Assembly (NCBI RefSeq): GCF_009176645.1
Contig: NZ_AP019007.1
Span: 4,412,586 to 4,476,585, forward strand
Length of the DNA stretch: 64,000 nt
Reading direction: 5' to 3'
Origin: Enterobacter oligotrophicus
GTDB lineage: Bacteria; Pseudomonadota; Gammaproteobacteria; Enterobacterales; Enterobacteriaceae
Shown here: in pieces, positions 17,397 through 27,361 of the stretch
Layout of the letters: each line of letters begins with the position of its first letter
Numbering within the stretch: the stretch's first letter is position 1
Position numbers and translations under genes: made by a program
Notes under the pieces: generated by a model
Told to the model about the DNA's origin: nothing
The model's input: the letters and a program-made list of their open reading frames with translations, nothing else
Databases searched by the model: none

Positions 17397-17542
17397 TGTA
17401 CATTTAAAATGTACAATTTTTCACTTTTTCTATAATATATTTTATAAAATATTTATATTTCAATTGGTTATATTGAGATTGTTTGTTGCGTATGTCGCAG
17501 GATATATTGTACAGCCTGTTCCATTGATGCAGAATTGTACAA
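17397..17542. promoter_or_regulatory. candidate BluR operators upstream of ycgZ and bluF
   Basis: TGTACATTTAAAATGTACA (17397-17415) is a perfect 19-bp dyad about 65 bases upstream of ycgZ. Two more TTGTACA copies lie at 17507-17513 and 17535-17542. MerR-type regulators of the BluR/MlrA group recognise TGTACA-containing sites, so this gap is the likely control region for the divergent genes. A TATACC -10 for ycgZ lies close by on the minus strand. Confidence 0.65.
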
Positions 17543-17671
17543 GCGGAAGGAGAAGCACCGGGTAGGGCGTAAGGCCTTGAGATGTAAATTATTTGTTAGC
17601 CAGGTAATGTGCTATAAAATAGCTTTACCCACGTAAATGTCGTGGCTGACCCCATAACCCCCAGGAATAGC

Positions 17672-18892
17672 ATGCTAACAACCATCATTTACCGCAGTCA
17701 CATCTGCGAGGACGTTCCGGTGAAAGCGCTGGAAGAAATGGTAGCTGCTGCAAACAGTAAAAACCGGCAAGCCGATGTCACGGGGATCTTGCTGTTCAAC
17801 GGCACACATTTTTTTCAGTTGCTTGAAGGGCCTGTTGAAAACGTCACGGCTATCTACCAGCAGATTTGCCACGATCCGAGACATCACAATGTCGTGGAAC
17901 TGCTGAGCGATCACGGCCCCACCCGACGTTTTGGCAACGTGGGAATGGAGCTTTTTGATTTACGTCAGTTCGACAGAAATGAAGTTTTGCAGCAGGTGCT
18001 CGACAGAAGTACAACGAAATATCAGATGGCATATAACGATCGCCCTCTGCAGTTTTTCCGCACTTTTGTAGAGGCCACAGAAAAAGCCAACTATTTTGAG
18101 CTGCCGCCTGCGGACTCTTGGGACTTTATCTCTGAAGAGACGCCGTTATCCGCGCAGCCTGAAGTCGTGGCAAAAGGGGCGAACTGCAGCTTTGCATTTC
18201 AACCGATAGTGGACCCGTTTATGCAGCAGGTTGTCTCCTGGGAGGCGCTGGTTCGCACTCCGTCCGGTGAATCGCCAGAGATCTATTTTGAAAACCTGCC
18301 TCGTGATGTTGTCTATGAGTCGGATCTGAAGAGCAAGCAAGTGGCGTTGTCGATGGCCAGTGCGCTGGGTTTGCAGGGGCAGACGTTGTCTATCAATCTG
18401 CTGCCTATGACGCTGGTCAATGTTCCCAATGCCGTAGATTTTCTGCTCAATGCCATTGAAGCAAATGGCTTTGTACCAGAACAGATTGTTGTGGAGTTTA
18501 CGGAGAGTGAGGCGATCTCTCGCTTCGATGACTTTACCAGCGCAGTCAGGCAGCTGAAAAGCGCTGGCATCAGCGTGGCGATCGATCACTTTGGTGCCGG
18601 GTTTGCCGGGCTGCAACTACTGGCGCAATTTCAGCCGGACAGAATCAAAATTAATCGTGATTTGATCGCCAATGTGCATAAGAGCGGCCCGCGACAGGCG
18701 ATAATTCAGGCGATAATTCAGTGCTGTATTTCCCTGGAAATTCAGGTTTGTGCTGTCGGCGTAGAGCTGGCAGAAGAGTGGATGTGGCTGGAATCTGCAG
18801 GGATTTCCCAGTTCCAGGGGCACCTGTTTGCCAGCCCGCGACAAGGGGCCGTTCCTGCCATTGCCTGGCCAGAGAAAAAATTCGATTCCTGA
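17672..18892 (+). CDS. bluF: blue-light sensor BluF (BLUF plus degenerate EAL)
   Basis: 406 residues. The N-terminal BLUF domain (1-93) binds FAD and keeps Tyr7, Asn31 and Gln49 of the photocycle. The C-terminal EAL-like domain (about 155-400) keeps EAL (as EALVR) and EFTE. It has DHFGAG instead of DDFGTG, KINR instead of KIDR, and VGVE instead of EGVE, so c-di-GMP hydrolysis is not expected. In E. coli, illuminated BluF binds BluR and removes it from DNA. ATG at 17672 has AGGAA upstream and gives the E. coli MLTT start; GTG at 17642 is less likely. Confidence 0.92.
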   Translation: MLTTIIYRSHICEDVPVKALEEMVAAANSKNRQADVTGILLFNGTHFFQLLEGPVENVTAIYQQICHDPRHHNVVELLSDHGPTRRFGNVGMELFDLRQFDRNEVLQQVLDRSTTKYQMAYNDRPLQFFRTFVEATEKANYFELPPADSWDFISEETPLSAQPEVVAKGANCSFAFQPIVDPFMQQVVSWEALVRTPSGESPEIYFENLPRDVVYESDLKSKQVALSMASALGLQGQTLSINLLPMTLVNVPNAVDFLLNAIEANGFVPEQIVVEFTESEAISRFDDFTSAVRQLKSAGISVAIDHFGAGFAGLQLLAQFQPDRIKINRDLIANVHKSGPRQAIIQAIIQCCISLEIQVCAVGVELAEEWMWLESAGISQFQGHLFASPRQGAVPAIAWPEKKFDS

Positions 18893-18897
18893 GAAAC

Positions 18898-19029
18898 TTG
18901 TACATAACTCTTCAGAGGTAGCTGTACCTACGGCTGAATTTATACAACAATACATAAACAGAGTGAATGGTTTGTACGCCATTCACTTGTTTCAAAATGA
19001 GGTCTTAGTTATACAAATGGTTTGTACAA
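18898..19029. promoter_or_regulatory. TTGTAC-repeat region before bluR
   Basis: The 189-bp gap between bluF and bluR has TTGTACAT (18898-18905), TTGTAC (18972-18977) and TTGTACAA (19022-19029). The last two are part of a repeated AATGGTTTGTAC (18966 and 19016). The sites suggest that bluR has its own promoter with autoregulation. Confidence 0.5.
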
Positions 19030-19081
19030 TCTGATAAGGTTGGCTTAGTTAGGTATGGAAGTTCTGAGCGTGAGGGAGTTA

Positions 19082-19816
19082 ATGGCCTATTACAGTATCG
19101 GCGAAGTGGCCGAACGATGCGGTATCAACCCCGTTACGCTGCGTGCCTGGCAGCGCCGTTATGGATTGTTGAAGCCACAGCGCAGCGAAGGGGGACATCG
19201 TCAATTCGACGATGAAGATATCCTGCGCATTGAAGAGATCAAGCGCCTCATGAAAAGTGGCGTCTCGGTTGGCAAGGTGAAAGCCTTGCTGGAAAACAAA
19301 GACGTCATCACGCAGGGAAACTGGGTGTCATTTCAGGAAGAGATGCTGTCCGTTGTGCGTTACGCCAGCCCGGCAAAACTGCGTGCCAAAATCGGTGAAT
19401 TCCGCCGCGATCATGCGACGGATGCGCTTATCGATAACATTATCATCCCCGTTCGTCAGCGAATAAGCCAGGATCAGAACACGGTGCGTCATATGGCGAG
19501 CCTGCTCGATGGTGTGCTGATTGAATTCGCCGTCACAAGCCTGGCAGAGTCGCGAAAAAAAGCCGGGAAAGATGCCCTGCTGATCGGTTGGGAGTGTGAC
19601 GATCGCACGCACCTGTGGCTTGAGGCCGCTCGTCTGGCGCATAAGGGCTGGCATATTGATGTGCTGGCAGAGCCCATTGATTCTCCGCGCCCTGAACTCT
19701 TTCCAGGGCAAAAAATCTTTGTCTGGACGGGAAAATCCCCTACGCCTCGTCAGCAGGAGTTGCTGGATTACTGGCGGGAACAGGGTTTTTCAGTCTCCTT
19801 CCACGCAAGAACATAA
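19082..19816 (+). CDS. bluR: MerR-like repressor BluR
   Basis: 244 residues. The N-terminal MerR-type winged helix ([30 protein letters not shown]) is followed by [17 protein letters not shown], nearly identical to E. coli BluR. The C-terminal region (about 75-240) receives BluF. It represses ycgZ-ymgA-ariR and its release by lit BluF derepresses them. ATG at 19082 has GAGGGAG upstream and matches the E. coli start. It is on the same strand as bluF and downstream of it, whereas in E. coli the pair has the same adjacency. Confidence 0.9.
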   Translation: MAYYSIGEVAERCGINPVTLRAWQRRYGLLKPQRSEGGHRQFDDEDILRIEEIKRLMKSGVSVGKVKALLENKDVITQGNWVSFQEEMLSVVRYASPAKLRAKIGEFRRDHATDALIDNIIIPVRQRISQDQNTVRHMASLLDGVLIEFAVTSLAESRKKAGKDALLIGWECDDRTHLWLEAARLAHKGWHIDVLAEPIDSPRPELFPGQKIFVWTGKSPTPRQQELLDYWREQGFSVSFHART

Positions 19817-19837
19817 AGGGCCCGGAAGGGCCTTTTT
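19815..19837 (+). terminator. Rho-independent terminator after bluR
   Basis: AAAGGGCCC-GGAA-GGGCC stem with one bulged base, followed by TTTTT, overlapping the bluR stop codon. Confidence 0.75.
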
Positions 19838-20062
19838 AATTTCTTCTGCCCGCATTGGAAGTACAAAATCTATCTCAAAAATAGGCATTTCCGATGCATA
19901 TTTTATTTTTCACCAGATTCATGCCACTCCTGCAGTCAAATGCATTATTAATCAATGCATTGAACAATTACATCCTTCCCGTCAGCATCGCGTGACAGGG
20001 TCTATGCTTAATAAAAGTAGCCAAAAAGGGCGAATTAGCCGAAAGCCCCTGCTGTCTGGGGG

Positions 20063-20090
20063 TTGAAGTGATAATCGTTATCACTAACAT
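20063..20090 (+). promoter_or_regulatory. suf promoter with Fur-type site
   Basis: GTGATAATCGTTATCAC (20068-20084) resembles the Fur box GATAATGATAATCATTATC. It fills the spacer between a possible -35 (TTGAAG, 20063-20068) and -10 (TAACAT, 20085-20090). Iron-loaded Fur would block the promoter. The rest of the 313-bp gap (19838-20062) is AT-rich, with a TGCATTATTAATCAATGCA dyad; OxyR, IHF and IscR sites are expected from E. coli but I could not place them. Confidence 0.7.
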
Positions 20091-20129
20091 GGTGTTATGC
20101 CCTGGTGGCTTAACAGATGAGGTGGACCT

Positions 20130-20498
20130 ATGGAACTGCAATCAGAAACCTTTAATCCGGCCGATTTTGCCTGGCGTGGTTTAACCCTCACGCCTGCGGC
20201 TGCGGCGCATATCCACGAACTGGTGGCAAAAAAGCCCGACATCCTCGGCGTGCGTTTGGGCGTGAAGCAGACAGGCTGCGCGGGTTTCGGCTACGTTCTT
20301 GATACCGTGACTGAGCCTGAAAAGGATGATCTGGTGTTCGAGACCGATGGCGCGAAACTCTATGTTGCGCTGCAGGCGATGCCGTTTATCGACGGAACGG
20401 AAGTCGACTATGTTCGTGAAGGTTTAAACCAGTTATTCAAATTCCATAACCCGAAAGCCCAGAACGAATGCGGCTGCGGCGAAAGTTTTGGGGTATAG
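20130..20498 (+). CDS. sufA: Fe-S cluster carrier SufA
   Basis: 122 residues, an A-type carrier. The three conserved cysteines are in TGCAGFGY and CGCGESF at the C-terminus. It accepts clusters from the SufBC2D scaffold and delivers them to target enzymes under oxidative stress or iron limitation. It is the first gene of sufABCDSE, under the Fur-type promoter, with GAGGTGG upstream of ATG. Confidence 0.95.
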   Translation: MELQSETFNPADFAWRGLTLTPAAAAHIHELVAKKPDILGVRLGVKQTGCAGFGYVLDTVTEPEKDDLVFETDGAKLYVALQAMPFIDGTEVDYVREGLNQLFKFHNPKAQNECGCGESFGV

Positions 20499-20506
20499 GC
20501 GGTACT

Positions 20507-21997
20507 ATGTCTCGTAATACTGAAGCAACGAGTGATGTGAACACCTGGAGCGGCGGACACCTTAACTATAAAGAAGGGTTCTTCACGCAGCTGCAGACCG
20601 ATGAACTGGCGAAAGGCATTAACGAAGATGTCGTTCGTGCGATCTCGGCTAAACGTAATGAGCCGGAGTGGATGCTTGAATTCCGCCTCAGCGCTTTCCG
20701 CGCGTGGCTGGAAATGGAGGAGCCGCACTGGCTGAAAGCACACTACGACAAACTGAATTACCAGGATTACAGTTACTACTCCGCGCCCTCCTGCGGGAGC
20801 TGTGACGATACCTGCGCCTCGCAGCCGGGAGCGGTTCAGCAGACCGGCGCTGAGAACAGCTTCCTGAGCAAAGAGGTTGAAGAAGCGTTTAACCAGCTCG
20901 GTGTGCCGGTGCGAGAAGGGAAAGAGGTGGCGGTGGACGCCATTTTTGACTCCGTATCGGTCGCGACAACCTATCGTGAAAAGCTGGCAGAGCAGGGGAT
21001 CATTTTCTGTTCCTTTGGCGAAGCGATCCACGATCACCCGGAACTGGTGAAAAAGTATATTGGTACGGTGGTGCCGAGTAATGACAACTTCTTTGCGGCG
21101 CTTAACGCCGCAGTGGCATCTGACGGCACCTTTATCTACGTGCCGAAAGGCGTGCGTTGCCCGATGGAGCTGTCCACCTATTTCCGCATTAACGCCGAGA
21201 AAACTGGCCAGTTCGAACGTACCATTCTGGTGGCCGATGAAGGCAGCTACGTCAGCTACATCGAAGGCTGCTCTGCGCCGGTTCGTGACAGCTACCAGCT
21301 CCACGCGGCGGTGGTTGAAGTCATCATTCACAAAGACGCCGAGGTGAAATACTCCACGGTGCAGAACTGGTTCCCTGGCGATGGTAACACCGGCGGTATT
21401 CTGAACTTCGTGACCAAACGTGCGCTGTGCGAAGGTGAAAACAGCAAGATGTCCTGGACTCAGTCAGAAACCGGCTCCGCCATCACCTGGAAATACCCGA
21501 GCTGCATTCTGCGTGGTGATAACTCCATCGGTGAGTTTTACTCAGTGGCGCTGACCAGCGGCCGTCAGCAGGCCGATACCGGTACTAAGATGATCCACAT
21601 TGGTAAAAACACCAAATCGACCATCATCTCAAAAGGGATCTCCGCCGGGCACAGCCAGAACAGCTATCGTGGGCTGGTTAAGATCATGCCAACGGCCACC
21701 AATGCGCGTAACTTTACCCAGTGTGACTCCATGCTGATTGGCGCGGACTGCGGTGCACATACCTTCCCGTATGTGGAGTGCCGCAATAATAGCGCCCAGC
21801 TAGAACACGAGGCGACCACGTCGCGTATCGGTGAAGATCAGCTCTTCTACTGCCTGCAGCGCGGCATCAGCGAAGAAGATGCCATTTCGATGATTGTGAA
21901 CGGCTTCTGTAAGGATGTGTTCTCTGAACTGCCGCTGGAATTCGCCGTTGAAGCACAAAAACTCCTCGCCATTAGTCTTGAACACAGCGTCGGTTAA
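20507..21997 (+). CDS. sufB: Fe-S scaffold SufB
   Basis: 496 residues, matching E. coli SufB (495). Recognisable parts are [16 protein letters not shown] in the N-terminal third, [19 protein letters not shown], and the C-terminal beta-helix with [23 protein letters not shown]. SufB assembles the nascent cluster with SufC and SufD, receiving sulfur from SufE. The start at 20507 lies 8 bases after the sufA stop; an earlier in-frame start inside sufA is not supported. Confidence 0.95.
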   Translation: MSRNTEATSDVNTWSGGHLNYKEGFFTQLQTDELAKGINEDVVRAISAKRNEPEWMLEFRLSAFRAWLEMEEPHWLKAHYDKLNYQDYSYYSAPSCGSCDDTCASQPGAVQQTGAENSFLSKEVEEAFNQLGVPVREGKEVAVDAIFDSVSVATTYREKLAEQGIIFCSFGEAIHDHPELVKKYIGTVVPSNDNFFAALNAAVASDGTFIYVPKGVRCPMELSTYFRINAEKTGQFERTILVADEGSYVSYIEGCSAPVRDSYQLHAAVVEVIIHKDAEVKYSTVQNWFPGDGNTGGILNFVTKRALCEGENSKMSWTQSETGSAITWKYPSCILRGDNSIGEFYSVALTSGRQQADTGTKMIHIGKNTKSTIISKGISAGHSQNSYRGLVKIMPTATNARNFTQCDSMLIGADCGAHTFPYVECRNNSAQLEHEATTSRIGEDQLFYCLQRGISEEDAISMIVNGFCKDVFSELPLEFAVEAQKLLAISLEHSVG

Positions 21998-22006
21998 GGA
22001 AAGCAC

Positions 22007-22753
22007 ATGTTAAGCATTAAAGATTTACAGGTAAGCGTGGAAGACAAAGCGATCCTGCGCGGCCTCAATTTTGACGTCAAACCAGGTGAAGTTCACGCCA
22101 TTATGGGGCCGAATGGCTCAGGGAAAAGTACGCTTTCAGCGACGCTGGCAGGGCGCGAGGATTACGAAGTCACCAGTGGAACGGTGGAGTTTAACGGCAA
22201 AGATCTGCTGGAGATGTCTCCTGAAGATCGTGCGGGCGAGGGCATCTTTATGGCCTTCCAGTATCCGGTGGAAATTCCCGGCGTCAGCAACCAGTTCTTC
22301 CTGCAAACCGCCCTGAATGCGGTGCGTAAGTATCGTGGCCTGGAGGCGCTGGATCGTTTTGATTTTCAGGATTTAATGGAAGAGAAGATCAAGCTGCTGA
22401 AAATGCCGGAAGACCTGCTGACCCGCTCGGTCAACGTTGGTTTCTCCGGTGGTGAGAAAAAGCGTAACGACATCCTGCAGATGGCAGTACTCGAACCTGA
22501 GCTTTGCATTCTCGATGAGACCGATTCTGGTCTGGATATTGATGCGCTGAAGATTGTCGCCGATGGCGTCAACTCCCTGCGCGACGGCAAACGCTCGTTT
22601 ATCATCGTCACCCACTACCAGCGTATCCTGGACTATATCAAACCGGATCATGTCCACGTGCTCTATCAGGGGCGTATTGTGAAGTCCGGCGATTTTACGC
22701 TGGTCAAACAACTGGAGGAGCAGGGTTATGGCTGGCTTACCGAACAGCAGTAA
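22007..22753 (+). CDS. sufC: Fe-S assembly ATPase SufC
   Basis: 248 residues of ABC-ATPase fold: Walker A GPNGSGKST, signature FSGGEKKRNDI, Walker B LCILDETDSGLD and switch HYQ. It is a soluble ATPase that drives SufBC2D conformational change and is not a transporter. It overlaps sufD by 26 bases. Confidence 0.96.
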   Translation: MLSIKDLQVSVEDKAILRGLNFDVKPGEVHAIMGPNGSGKSTLSATLAGREDYEVTSGTVEFNGKDLLEMSPEDRAGEGIFMAFQYPVEIPGVSNQFFLQTALNAVRKYRGLEALDRFDFQDLMEEKIKLLKMPEDLLTRSVNVGFSGGEKKRNDILQMAVLEPELCILDETDSGLDIDALKIVADGVNSLRDGKRSFIIVTHYQRILDYIKPDHVHVLYQGRIVKSGDFTLVKQLEEQGYGWLTEQQ

Positions 22754-23996
22754 TGCACTCCAGCAATGGCACCGCCTGTTTGAAGCGCAGGGTGAAACAC
22801 GCTCTGAGCAGGCTCAGCAGCACCTTCAGCAACTGTTGCGCCTCGGCCTGCCGACGCGTAAGCATGAGAACTGGAAATACACGCCGCTTGATGGCCTGCT
22901 GAACGGCGAGTTTGTGACGCGGCTGGCGGATATCAGCCCGGCCCAGCGTGATGCGCTGGCGCTTAACGTGGATGCCGTGCGCCTGGTGTTTGTCGACGGA
23001 CAGTTCCGGGCGGAGCTGAGCGACAACACGCGGGAGAGTGGGTTTGAGATTACCATTAACGACGACCGCCAGCGGCTGACTGCTGCCGTTCAGCCTGAGG
23101 TGTTCCTGCATCTCACAGAAAGCCTGGCGCAGAGCGTGACGCATATCCATGTGAAGCGTAACCAGCGTCCGGCGAAACCGCTGCTGTTAATGCACATCAC
23201 TCAGGGGCTGGACGGTGGCGAGATCAATACGGCGCACTATCGCCATCACCTTGAGCTGGCCGAAGGGGCGGAGGCGACGGTGATGGAGCATTATGTCAGC
23301 CTCAATGATACCCGCCATTTCACGGGCGCACGTCTGACGATGAATGTGGCCGCCAATGCCCAGCTTCACCATATCAAGCTGGCATTTGAAAACCCGCTGA
23401 GCCACCACTTCGCCCATAATGACATTGTGCTGGGGCAGGACGCTGCGGCGTACAGCCACAGCTTCCTGCTGGGTGATGCCGTGCTGCGACACAACACCAG
23501 TACGCAGCTGAACGGTGAAAATACTACGCTGCGCATCAACAGCCTGGCGATGCCGGTCAACTCGGAAGTGTGTGATACGCGCACCTGGCTTGAGCACAAC
23601 AAAGGGTATTGCAACAGCCGCCAGCTGCATAAAACCATTGTCAGTGACAAAGGCCGCGCGGTGTTTAACGGCCTGATTAACGTGGCGCAGCACGCCATCA
23701 AAACCGACGGGCAGATGACCAACAACAACCTGCTGTTGGGGCGTCTGGCGGAAGTGGACACCAAACCGCAGCTGGAGATCTACGCCGACGACGTGAAATG
23801 CAGCCACGGCGCGACGGTCGGGCGCATTGATGACGAACAGATGTTCTATCTGCGCTCGCGCGGTATCGACAGGCAGGCCGCGCAGAAGATGATCATCTAT
23901 GCCTTTGCGGCAGAGCTGACGGAAGCGCTGAGCGATGAGGCGTTAAAACAGCAGGTGCTGGCCCGCATAGGCCGGCGTCTTGGAGGCGAAGCATGA
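22728..23996 (+). CDS. sufD: Fe-S scaffold subunit SufD
   Basis: 422 residues, close to E. coli SufD (423). N-terminal helices with [15 protein letters not shown] are followed by the SufB/SufD beta-helix core ([41 protein letters not shown]). It forms the SufBC2D complex and is needed for iron entry. It starts inside sufC and ends in an ATGA overlap with sufS. Confidence 0.95.
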   Translation: MAGLPNSSNALQQWHRLFEAQGETRSEQAQQHLQQLLRLGLPTRKHENWKYTPLDGLLNGEFVTRLADISPAQRDALALNVDAVRLVFVDGQFRAELSDNTRESGFEITINDDRQRLTAAVQPEVFLHLTESLAQSVTHIHVKRNQRPAKPLLLMHITQGLDGGEINTAHYRHHLELAEGAEATVMEHYVSLNDTRHFTGARLTMNVAANAQLHHIKLAFENPLSHHFAHNDIVLGQDAAAYSHSFLLGDAVLRHNTSTQLNGENTTLRINSLAMPVNSEVCDTRTWLEHNKGYCNSRQLHKTIVSDKGRAVFNGLINVAQHAIKTDGQMTNNNLLLGRLAEVDTKPQLEIYADDVKCSHGATVGRIDDEQMFYLRSRGIDRQAAQKMIIYAFAAELTEALSDEALKQQVLARIGRRLGGEA

Positions 23997-25213
23997 GTTT
24001 TCCCGTAGAGAAAGTCCGGGCAGATTTTCCGGTTCTGACCCGAGAAGTGAACGGTCTGCCGCTGGCCTATCTCGACAGTGCTGCCAGCGCGCAGAAACCA
24101 AACCAGGTGGTGGACGCCGAAGCGGAGTTTTACCGCCACGGCTATGCGGCGGTGCATCGCGGTATTCATACGCTGAGCGCCGAGGCGACTCAGCGTATGG
24201 AAAACGTGCGCACCCAGCTTGCCGCTTTCCTCAATGCGCGCTCGCCGGAAGAGCTGGTGTTTGTGCGCGGGACCACGGAGGGGATCAACCTGGTCGCTAA
24301 CAGCTGGGGCAACGCGCAGGTACACGCGGGCGATAACATCATCATCACCCGGATGGAACACCATGCCAATATCGTGCCCTGGCAGATGCTCTGTGAGCGT
24401 GTGGGTGCCGAACTGAGGGTGATCCCGCTTAACGTCGACGGGACGCTGCAGCTTGATCAACTCGACGCGTTGCTGGATGAACACACGCGGCTGGTGGCGG
24501 TGACCCAGGTCTCTAACGTGCTGGGCACTGAAAACCCGGTGGCAGAGATTATTGAGAAGGCTCATCAGGCGGGCGCGAAGGTGCTGATTGATGGTGCGCA
24601 GGCGGTGATGCACCACGCGGTCGACGTGCAGGCGCTGGACTGTGATTTCTATGTTTTCTCCGGCCATAAGCTCTACGGGCCTACCGGTATTGGCGTGTTG
24701 TACGTCAAAGAAGATATTCTGCAGGCTATGCCGCCGTGGGAAGGGGGCGGTTCGATGATTGCCACCGTCAGCCTGACCGAAGGCACCACCTACGCGCGTG
24801 CGCCGTGGCGTTTTGAGGCGGGCACACCAAACACGGGCGGTATTATTGGGCTTGGCGCGGCGGTCTCTTACGTCTCCGCGATGGGTCTGGACGCCATTCA
24901 GGAATACGAACAGCAGCTGATGCATTACGCATTGCAGGAGCTGGCCGGCGTGCCGGATCTTACGTTATACGGTCCTGCAGAGCGACAGGGTGTAATAGCA
25001 TTTAATCTGGGTAAACACCATGCTTATGATGTGGGCAGTTTCCTTGATAACTACGGCGTGGCCGTGCGTACCGGACACCACTGCGCTATGCCGCTGATGG
25101 CGTTTTACCAGGTTCCGGCGATGTGCCGCGCATCGCTGGTGATGTACAACACAACGGAAGAGGTCGACAGACTGGTGGCGGGACTAAAACGCATTCACCA
25201 GCTGCTGGGCTAA
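23993..25213 (+). CDS. sufS: cysteine desulfurase SufS
   Basis: 406 residues, the E. coli SufS length. A PLP-dependent class II desulfurase: PLP Lys in [17 protein letters not shown], catalytic Cys in [11 protein letters not shown] near residue 364. It takes sulfur from L-cysteine and passes the persulfide to SufE. The start overlaps the sufD stop (ATGA). Confidence 0.96.
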   Translation: MSFPVEKVRADFPVLTREVNGLPLAYLDSAASAQKPNQVVDAEAEFYRHGYAAVHRGIHTLSAEATQRMENVRTQLAAFLNARSPEELVFVRGTTEGINLVANSWGNAQVHAGDNIIITRMEHHANIVPWQMLCERVGAELRVIPLNVDGTLQLDQLDALLDEHTRLVAVTQVSNVLGTENPVAEIIEKAHQAGAKVLIDGAQAVMHHAVDVQALDCDFYVFSGHKLYGPTGIGVLYVKEDILQAMPPWEGGGSMIATVSLTEGTTYARAPWRFEAGTPNTGGIIGLGAAVSYVSAMGLDAIQEYEQQLMHYALQELAGVPDLTLYGPAERQGVIAFNLGKHHAYDVGSFLDNYGVAVRTGHHCAMPLMAFYQVPAMCRASLVMYNTTEEVDRLVAGLKRIHQLLG

Positions 25214-25226
25214 CGAGAGGCAAGAG

Positions 25227-25643
25227 ATGGCAGAGTTGCCGGATAAAGAGAAACTGTTGCGTAATTTTGGGCGTTGCGCAAACTGGGAAGAGAAGTACCT
25301 CTATATCATTGAGCTTGGGCAGCGTCTGCCGCCGCTCAGTGAAGAGGCGCATAACCCGGATAATATTATTCAGGGCTGCCAGAGCCAGGTGTGGATCGTG
25401 ATGCAACCTGACAAAAACGGTGTGATGGAATTACAGGGCGACAGCGATGCCGCAATTGTGAAAGGGCTGATTGCCGTTGTGTTTATTCTGTATCACCAGA
25501 TGACGGCGCAGGACATTGCCACGTTTGATGTGCGCCCGTGGTTTGAAAAAATGGCGCTAACCCAACACCTCACTCCGTCCCGCTCCCAGGGGCTGGAAGC
25601 GATGATCCGCGCGATTCGCGCTAAAGCCGCAATCCTTAGCTAG
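25227..25643 (+). CDS. sufE: sulfur acceptor SufE
   Basis: 138 residues. The acceptor Cys (about residue 51) is in [11 protein letters not shown]. It stimulates SufS and relays persulfide sulfur to SufB. It is the last suf gene, 13 bases after sufS, with AGAGGCAAG upstream, and is followed by a terminator. Confidence 0.95.
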   Translation: MAELPDKEKLLRNFGRCANWEEKYLYIIELGQRLPPLSEEAHNPDNIIQGCQSQVWIVMQPDKNGVMELQGDSDAAIVKGLIAVVFILYHQMTAQDIATFDVRPWFEKMALTQHLTPSRSQGLEAMIRAIRAKAAILS

Positions 25644-25671
25644 ACTTAAAAGACAGCATTCATTCTGTTTC

Positions 25672-25700
25672 GCGAGGTGGTTTCTGCCTCGCTGGTTTTT
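25672..25700 (+). terminator. Rho-independent terminator of the suf operon
   Basis: GCGAGG (25672-25677) pairs with CCTCGC (25687-25692) around a 9-base loop, then TGGTTTTT. Confidence 0.75.
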
Positions 25701-25740
25701 CAGCTTTCTGACGTTCTGTCAGTGAATAAGGAATCTCAGC

Positions 25741-26754
25741 ATGAAGCGCGCGTCTTTTATAACCCTGGTACTGCTTGGTTCGCTCGGTGCTCTTAATTCA
25801 GCCAGAGCGGTAGATTACCCTTTGCCGCCTGAGGGCAGCCGTCTTATTGGTCAAAATCAAACCTACACCATTCAGGAAGGCGACAATAAGCTACAAACCA
25901 TTGCCCGTCGGTTTAATACCGCAGCACAGCTTGTTCTTGAAACCAATAATACCATTGCGCCGGTCAATCCTGCGCCGGGAACGGTGATAACGATTCCGTC
26001 TCAGATGCTACTGCCGGATACACCGCGCGAGGGCATTGTGGTGAACCTGGCAGAACTGCGGCTCTATTACTTCCCGCCAGGTGAAAATAGCGTTCAGGTT
26101 TACCCGCTGGGGATCGGGCAGCTTGGGCTGGAAACGCCGGTATCAACTACCCGCGTGAGTCAGAAAATCCCTAACCCAACCTGGACGCCAACAGCGGGCA
26201 TCAGGGCGCGCTCACTGGCACAGGGCATCAAACTGCCCCCGGTGGTGCCCGCAGGGCCAAATAACCCGCTGGGGCGCTATGCATTGCGTTTAGGCATCGG
26301 GAATGGGGAATATCTCATTCACGGGACCAGCGCGCCGGACAGCGTCGGGCTGCGTGTCAGCTCCGGTTGTATGCGCATGAATGCGCCGGACATCAAGGCG
26401 CTGTTCGGGCAGGTACGCGTCGGTACGCGGGTGCAGATCATTAATGAACCGGTGAAGTTCTCCGTGGAGCCTGACGGTAAACGCTATATTGAAGTTCACC
26501 GCCCTCTGGCACAGGTTGAAGGGGAAAACCCTCAGGTTGCGCCAATTACGCATTCCGCAGAGTTTGCCGCGTTTGTTTCCCAGACGGGGAGTGATAAAGC
26601 GCTTATTGATAAAGCGTTGTCACGTCGGGCGGGCATTCCGGTTGCTGTGTCGGCAGATAATGGCCCGTCCGCCAGTAACCCTGTGTTATCGGTACAGAAC
26701 AGTCGTGTGTCAACGGCGGTTGCGGAAGAGGAAGGGGAGAAAGTGACGCAATAG
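25741..26754 (+). CDS. ldtE: L,D-transpeptidase LdtE (YnhG)
   Basis: 337 residues (E. coli 334). The signal peptide [23 protein letters not shown] is followed by a LysM domain ([20 protein letters not shown] to GTVITIP, about 42-84). A YkuD catalytic domain follows, with [20 protein letters not shown], ending in the catalytic Cys. It forms 3-3 cross-links between diaminopimelate residues of peptidoglycan in the periplasm. The tail after about 280 is low-complexity. Its neighbour lpp encodes a substrate of the related Lpp-anchoring enzymes. Confidence 0.93.
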   Translation: MKRASFITLVLLGSLGALNSARAVDYPLPPEGSRLIGQNQTYTIQEGDNKLQTIARRFNTAAQLVLETNNTIAPVNPAPGTVITIPSQMLLPDTPREGIVVNLAELRLYYFPPGENSVQVYPLGIGQLGLETPVSTTRVSQKIPNPTWTPTAGIRARSLAQGIKLPPVVPAGPNNPLGRYALRLGIGNGEYLIHGTSAPDSVGLRVSSGCMRMNAPDIKALFGQVRVGTRVQIINEPVKFSVEPDGKRYIEVHRPLAQVEGENPQVAPITHSAEFAAFVSQTGSDKALIDKALSRRAGIPVAVSADNGPSASNPVLSVQNSRVSTAVAEEEGEKVTQ

Positions 26755-26773
26755 CCGTTTGACGAAGGCAAAA

Positions 26774-26800
26774 AAAATGGCGCACAATGTGCGCCATTTT
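26774..26800. terminator. bidirectional terminator between ldtE and lpp
   Basis: AAAATGGCGCAC and GTGCGCCATTTT form a perfect 12-bp stem with an AAT loop, flanked by A- and T-rich tails, so it can end both convergent transcripts. Confidence 0.92.
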
Positions 26801-26814
26801 ATTAACAGGTACTA

Positions 26815-27063
<249 letters not shown>

Positions 27064-27096
27064 CTAGATTGAGTTAATCTCCATGTAGCGTTACAA

Positions 27097-27122
27097 GTAT
27101 TACACAAAGTTTTTTAGGTTGA
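27097..27122 (-). promoter_or_regulatory. lpp promoter
   Basis: On the minus strand, TTCTCAACCTAAAAAACTTT is followed by GTGTAATACTTG, then the conserved leader ACGCTACATGGAGATTAACT. This is the E. coli lpp promoter with one change; TAATAC (27097-27102) is the -10. Upstream DNA to about 27300 is very AT-rich, as an UP-element-driven promoter would be. Confidence 0.85.
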
Positions 27123-27310
27123 GAATATTTTTTTGATGGGAATACGCCTATTTTTGATCGTTCGCTCAAAGAAGCAACGAATTTGGCATTTTTGTCGAAA
27201 AAGCTATGTTAAAAAAGGCATTTTTCATCGGATTCATCTTAGATAAATCGCGATTAAATAGAAAAACCCGATTTGCTATTTTGTTTAGATATAGCTAATG
27301 CCAGCAATAA

Positions 27311-27335
27311 AAAAAGCGCCGCGAGGGCGCTTTTT
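27311..27335 (-). terminator. Rho-independent terminator after pykF
   Basis: AAAAAGCGCC and GGCGCTTTTT around a 5-base loop, 26 bases beyond the pykF stop. It lies upstream of the lpp promoter and separates the two transcripts. Confidence 0.9.
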
Positions 27336-27361
27336 AACAGAATGCATTCGTTCGGGAATTA

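Noticed and set aside
20408..21331. 307-codon minus-strand frame across the sufA/sufB junction
   Set aside because: It covers two conserved genes of the suf operon on the other strand and matches no family.
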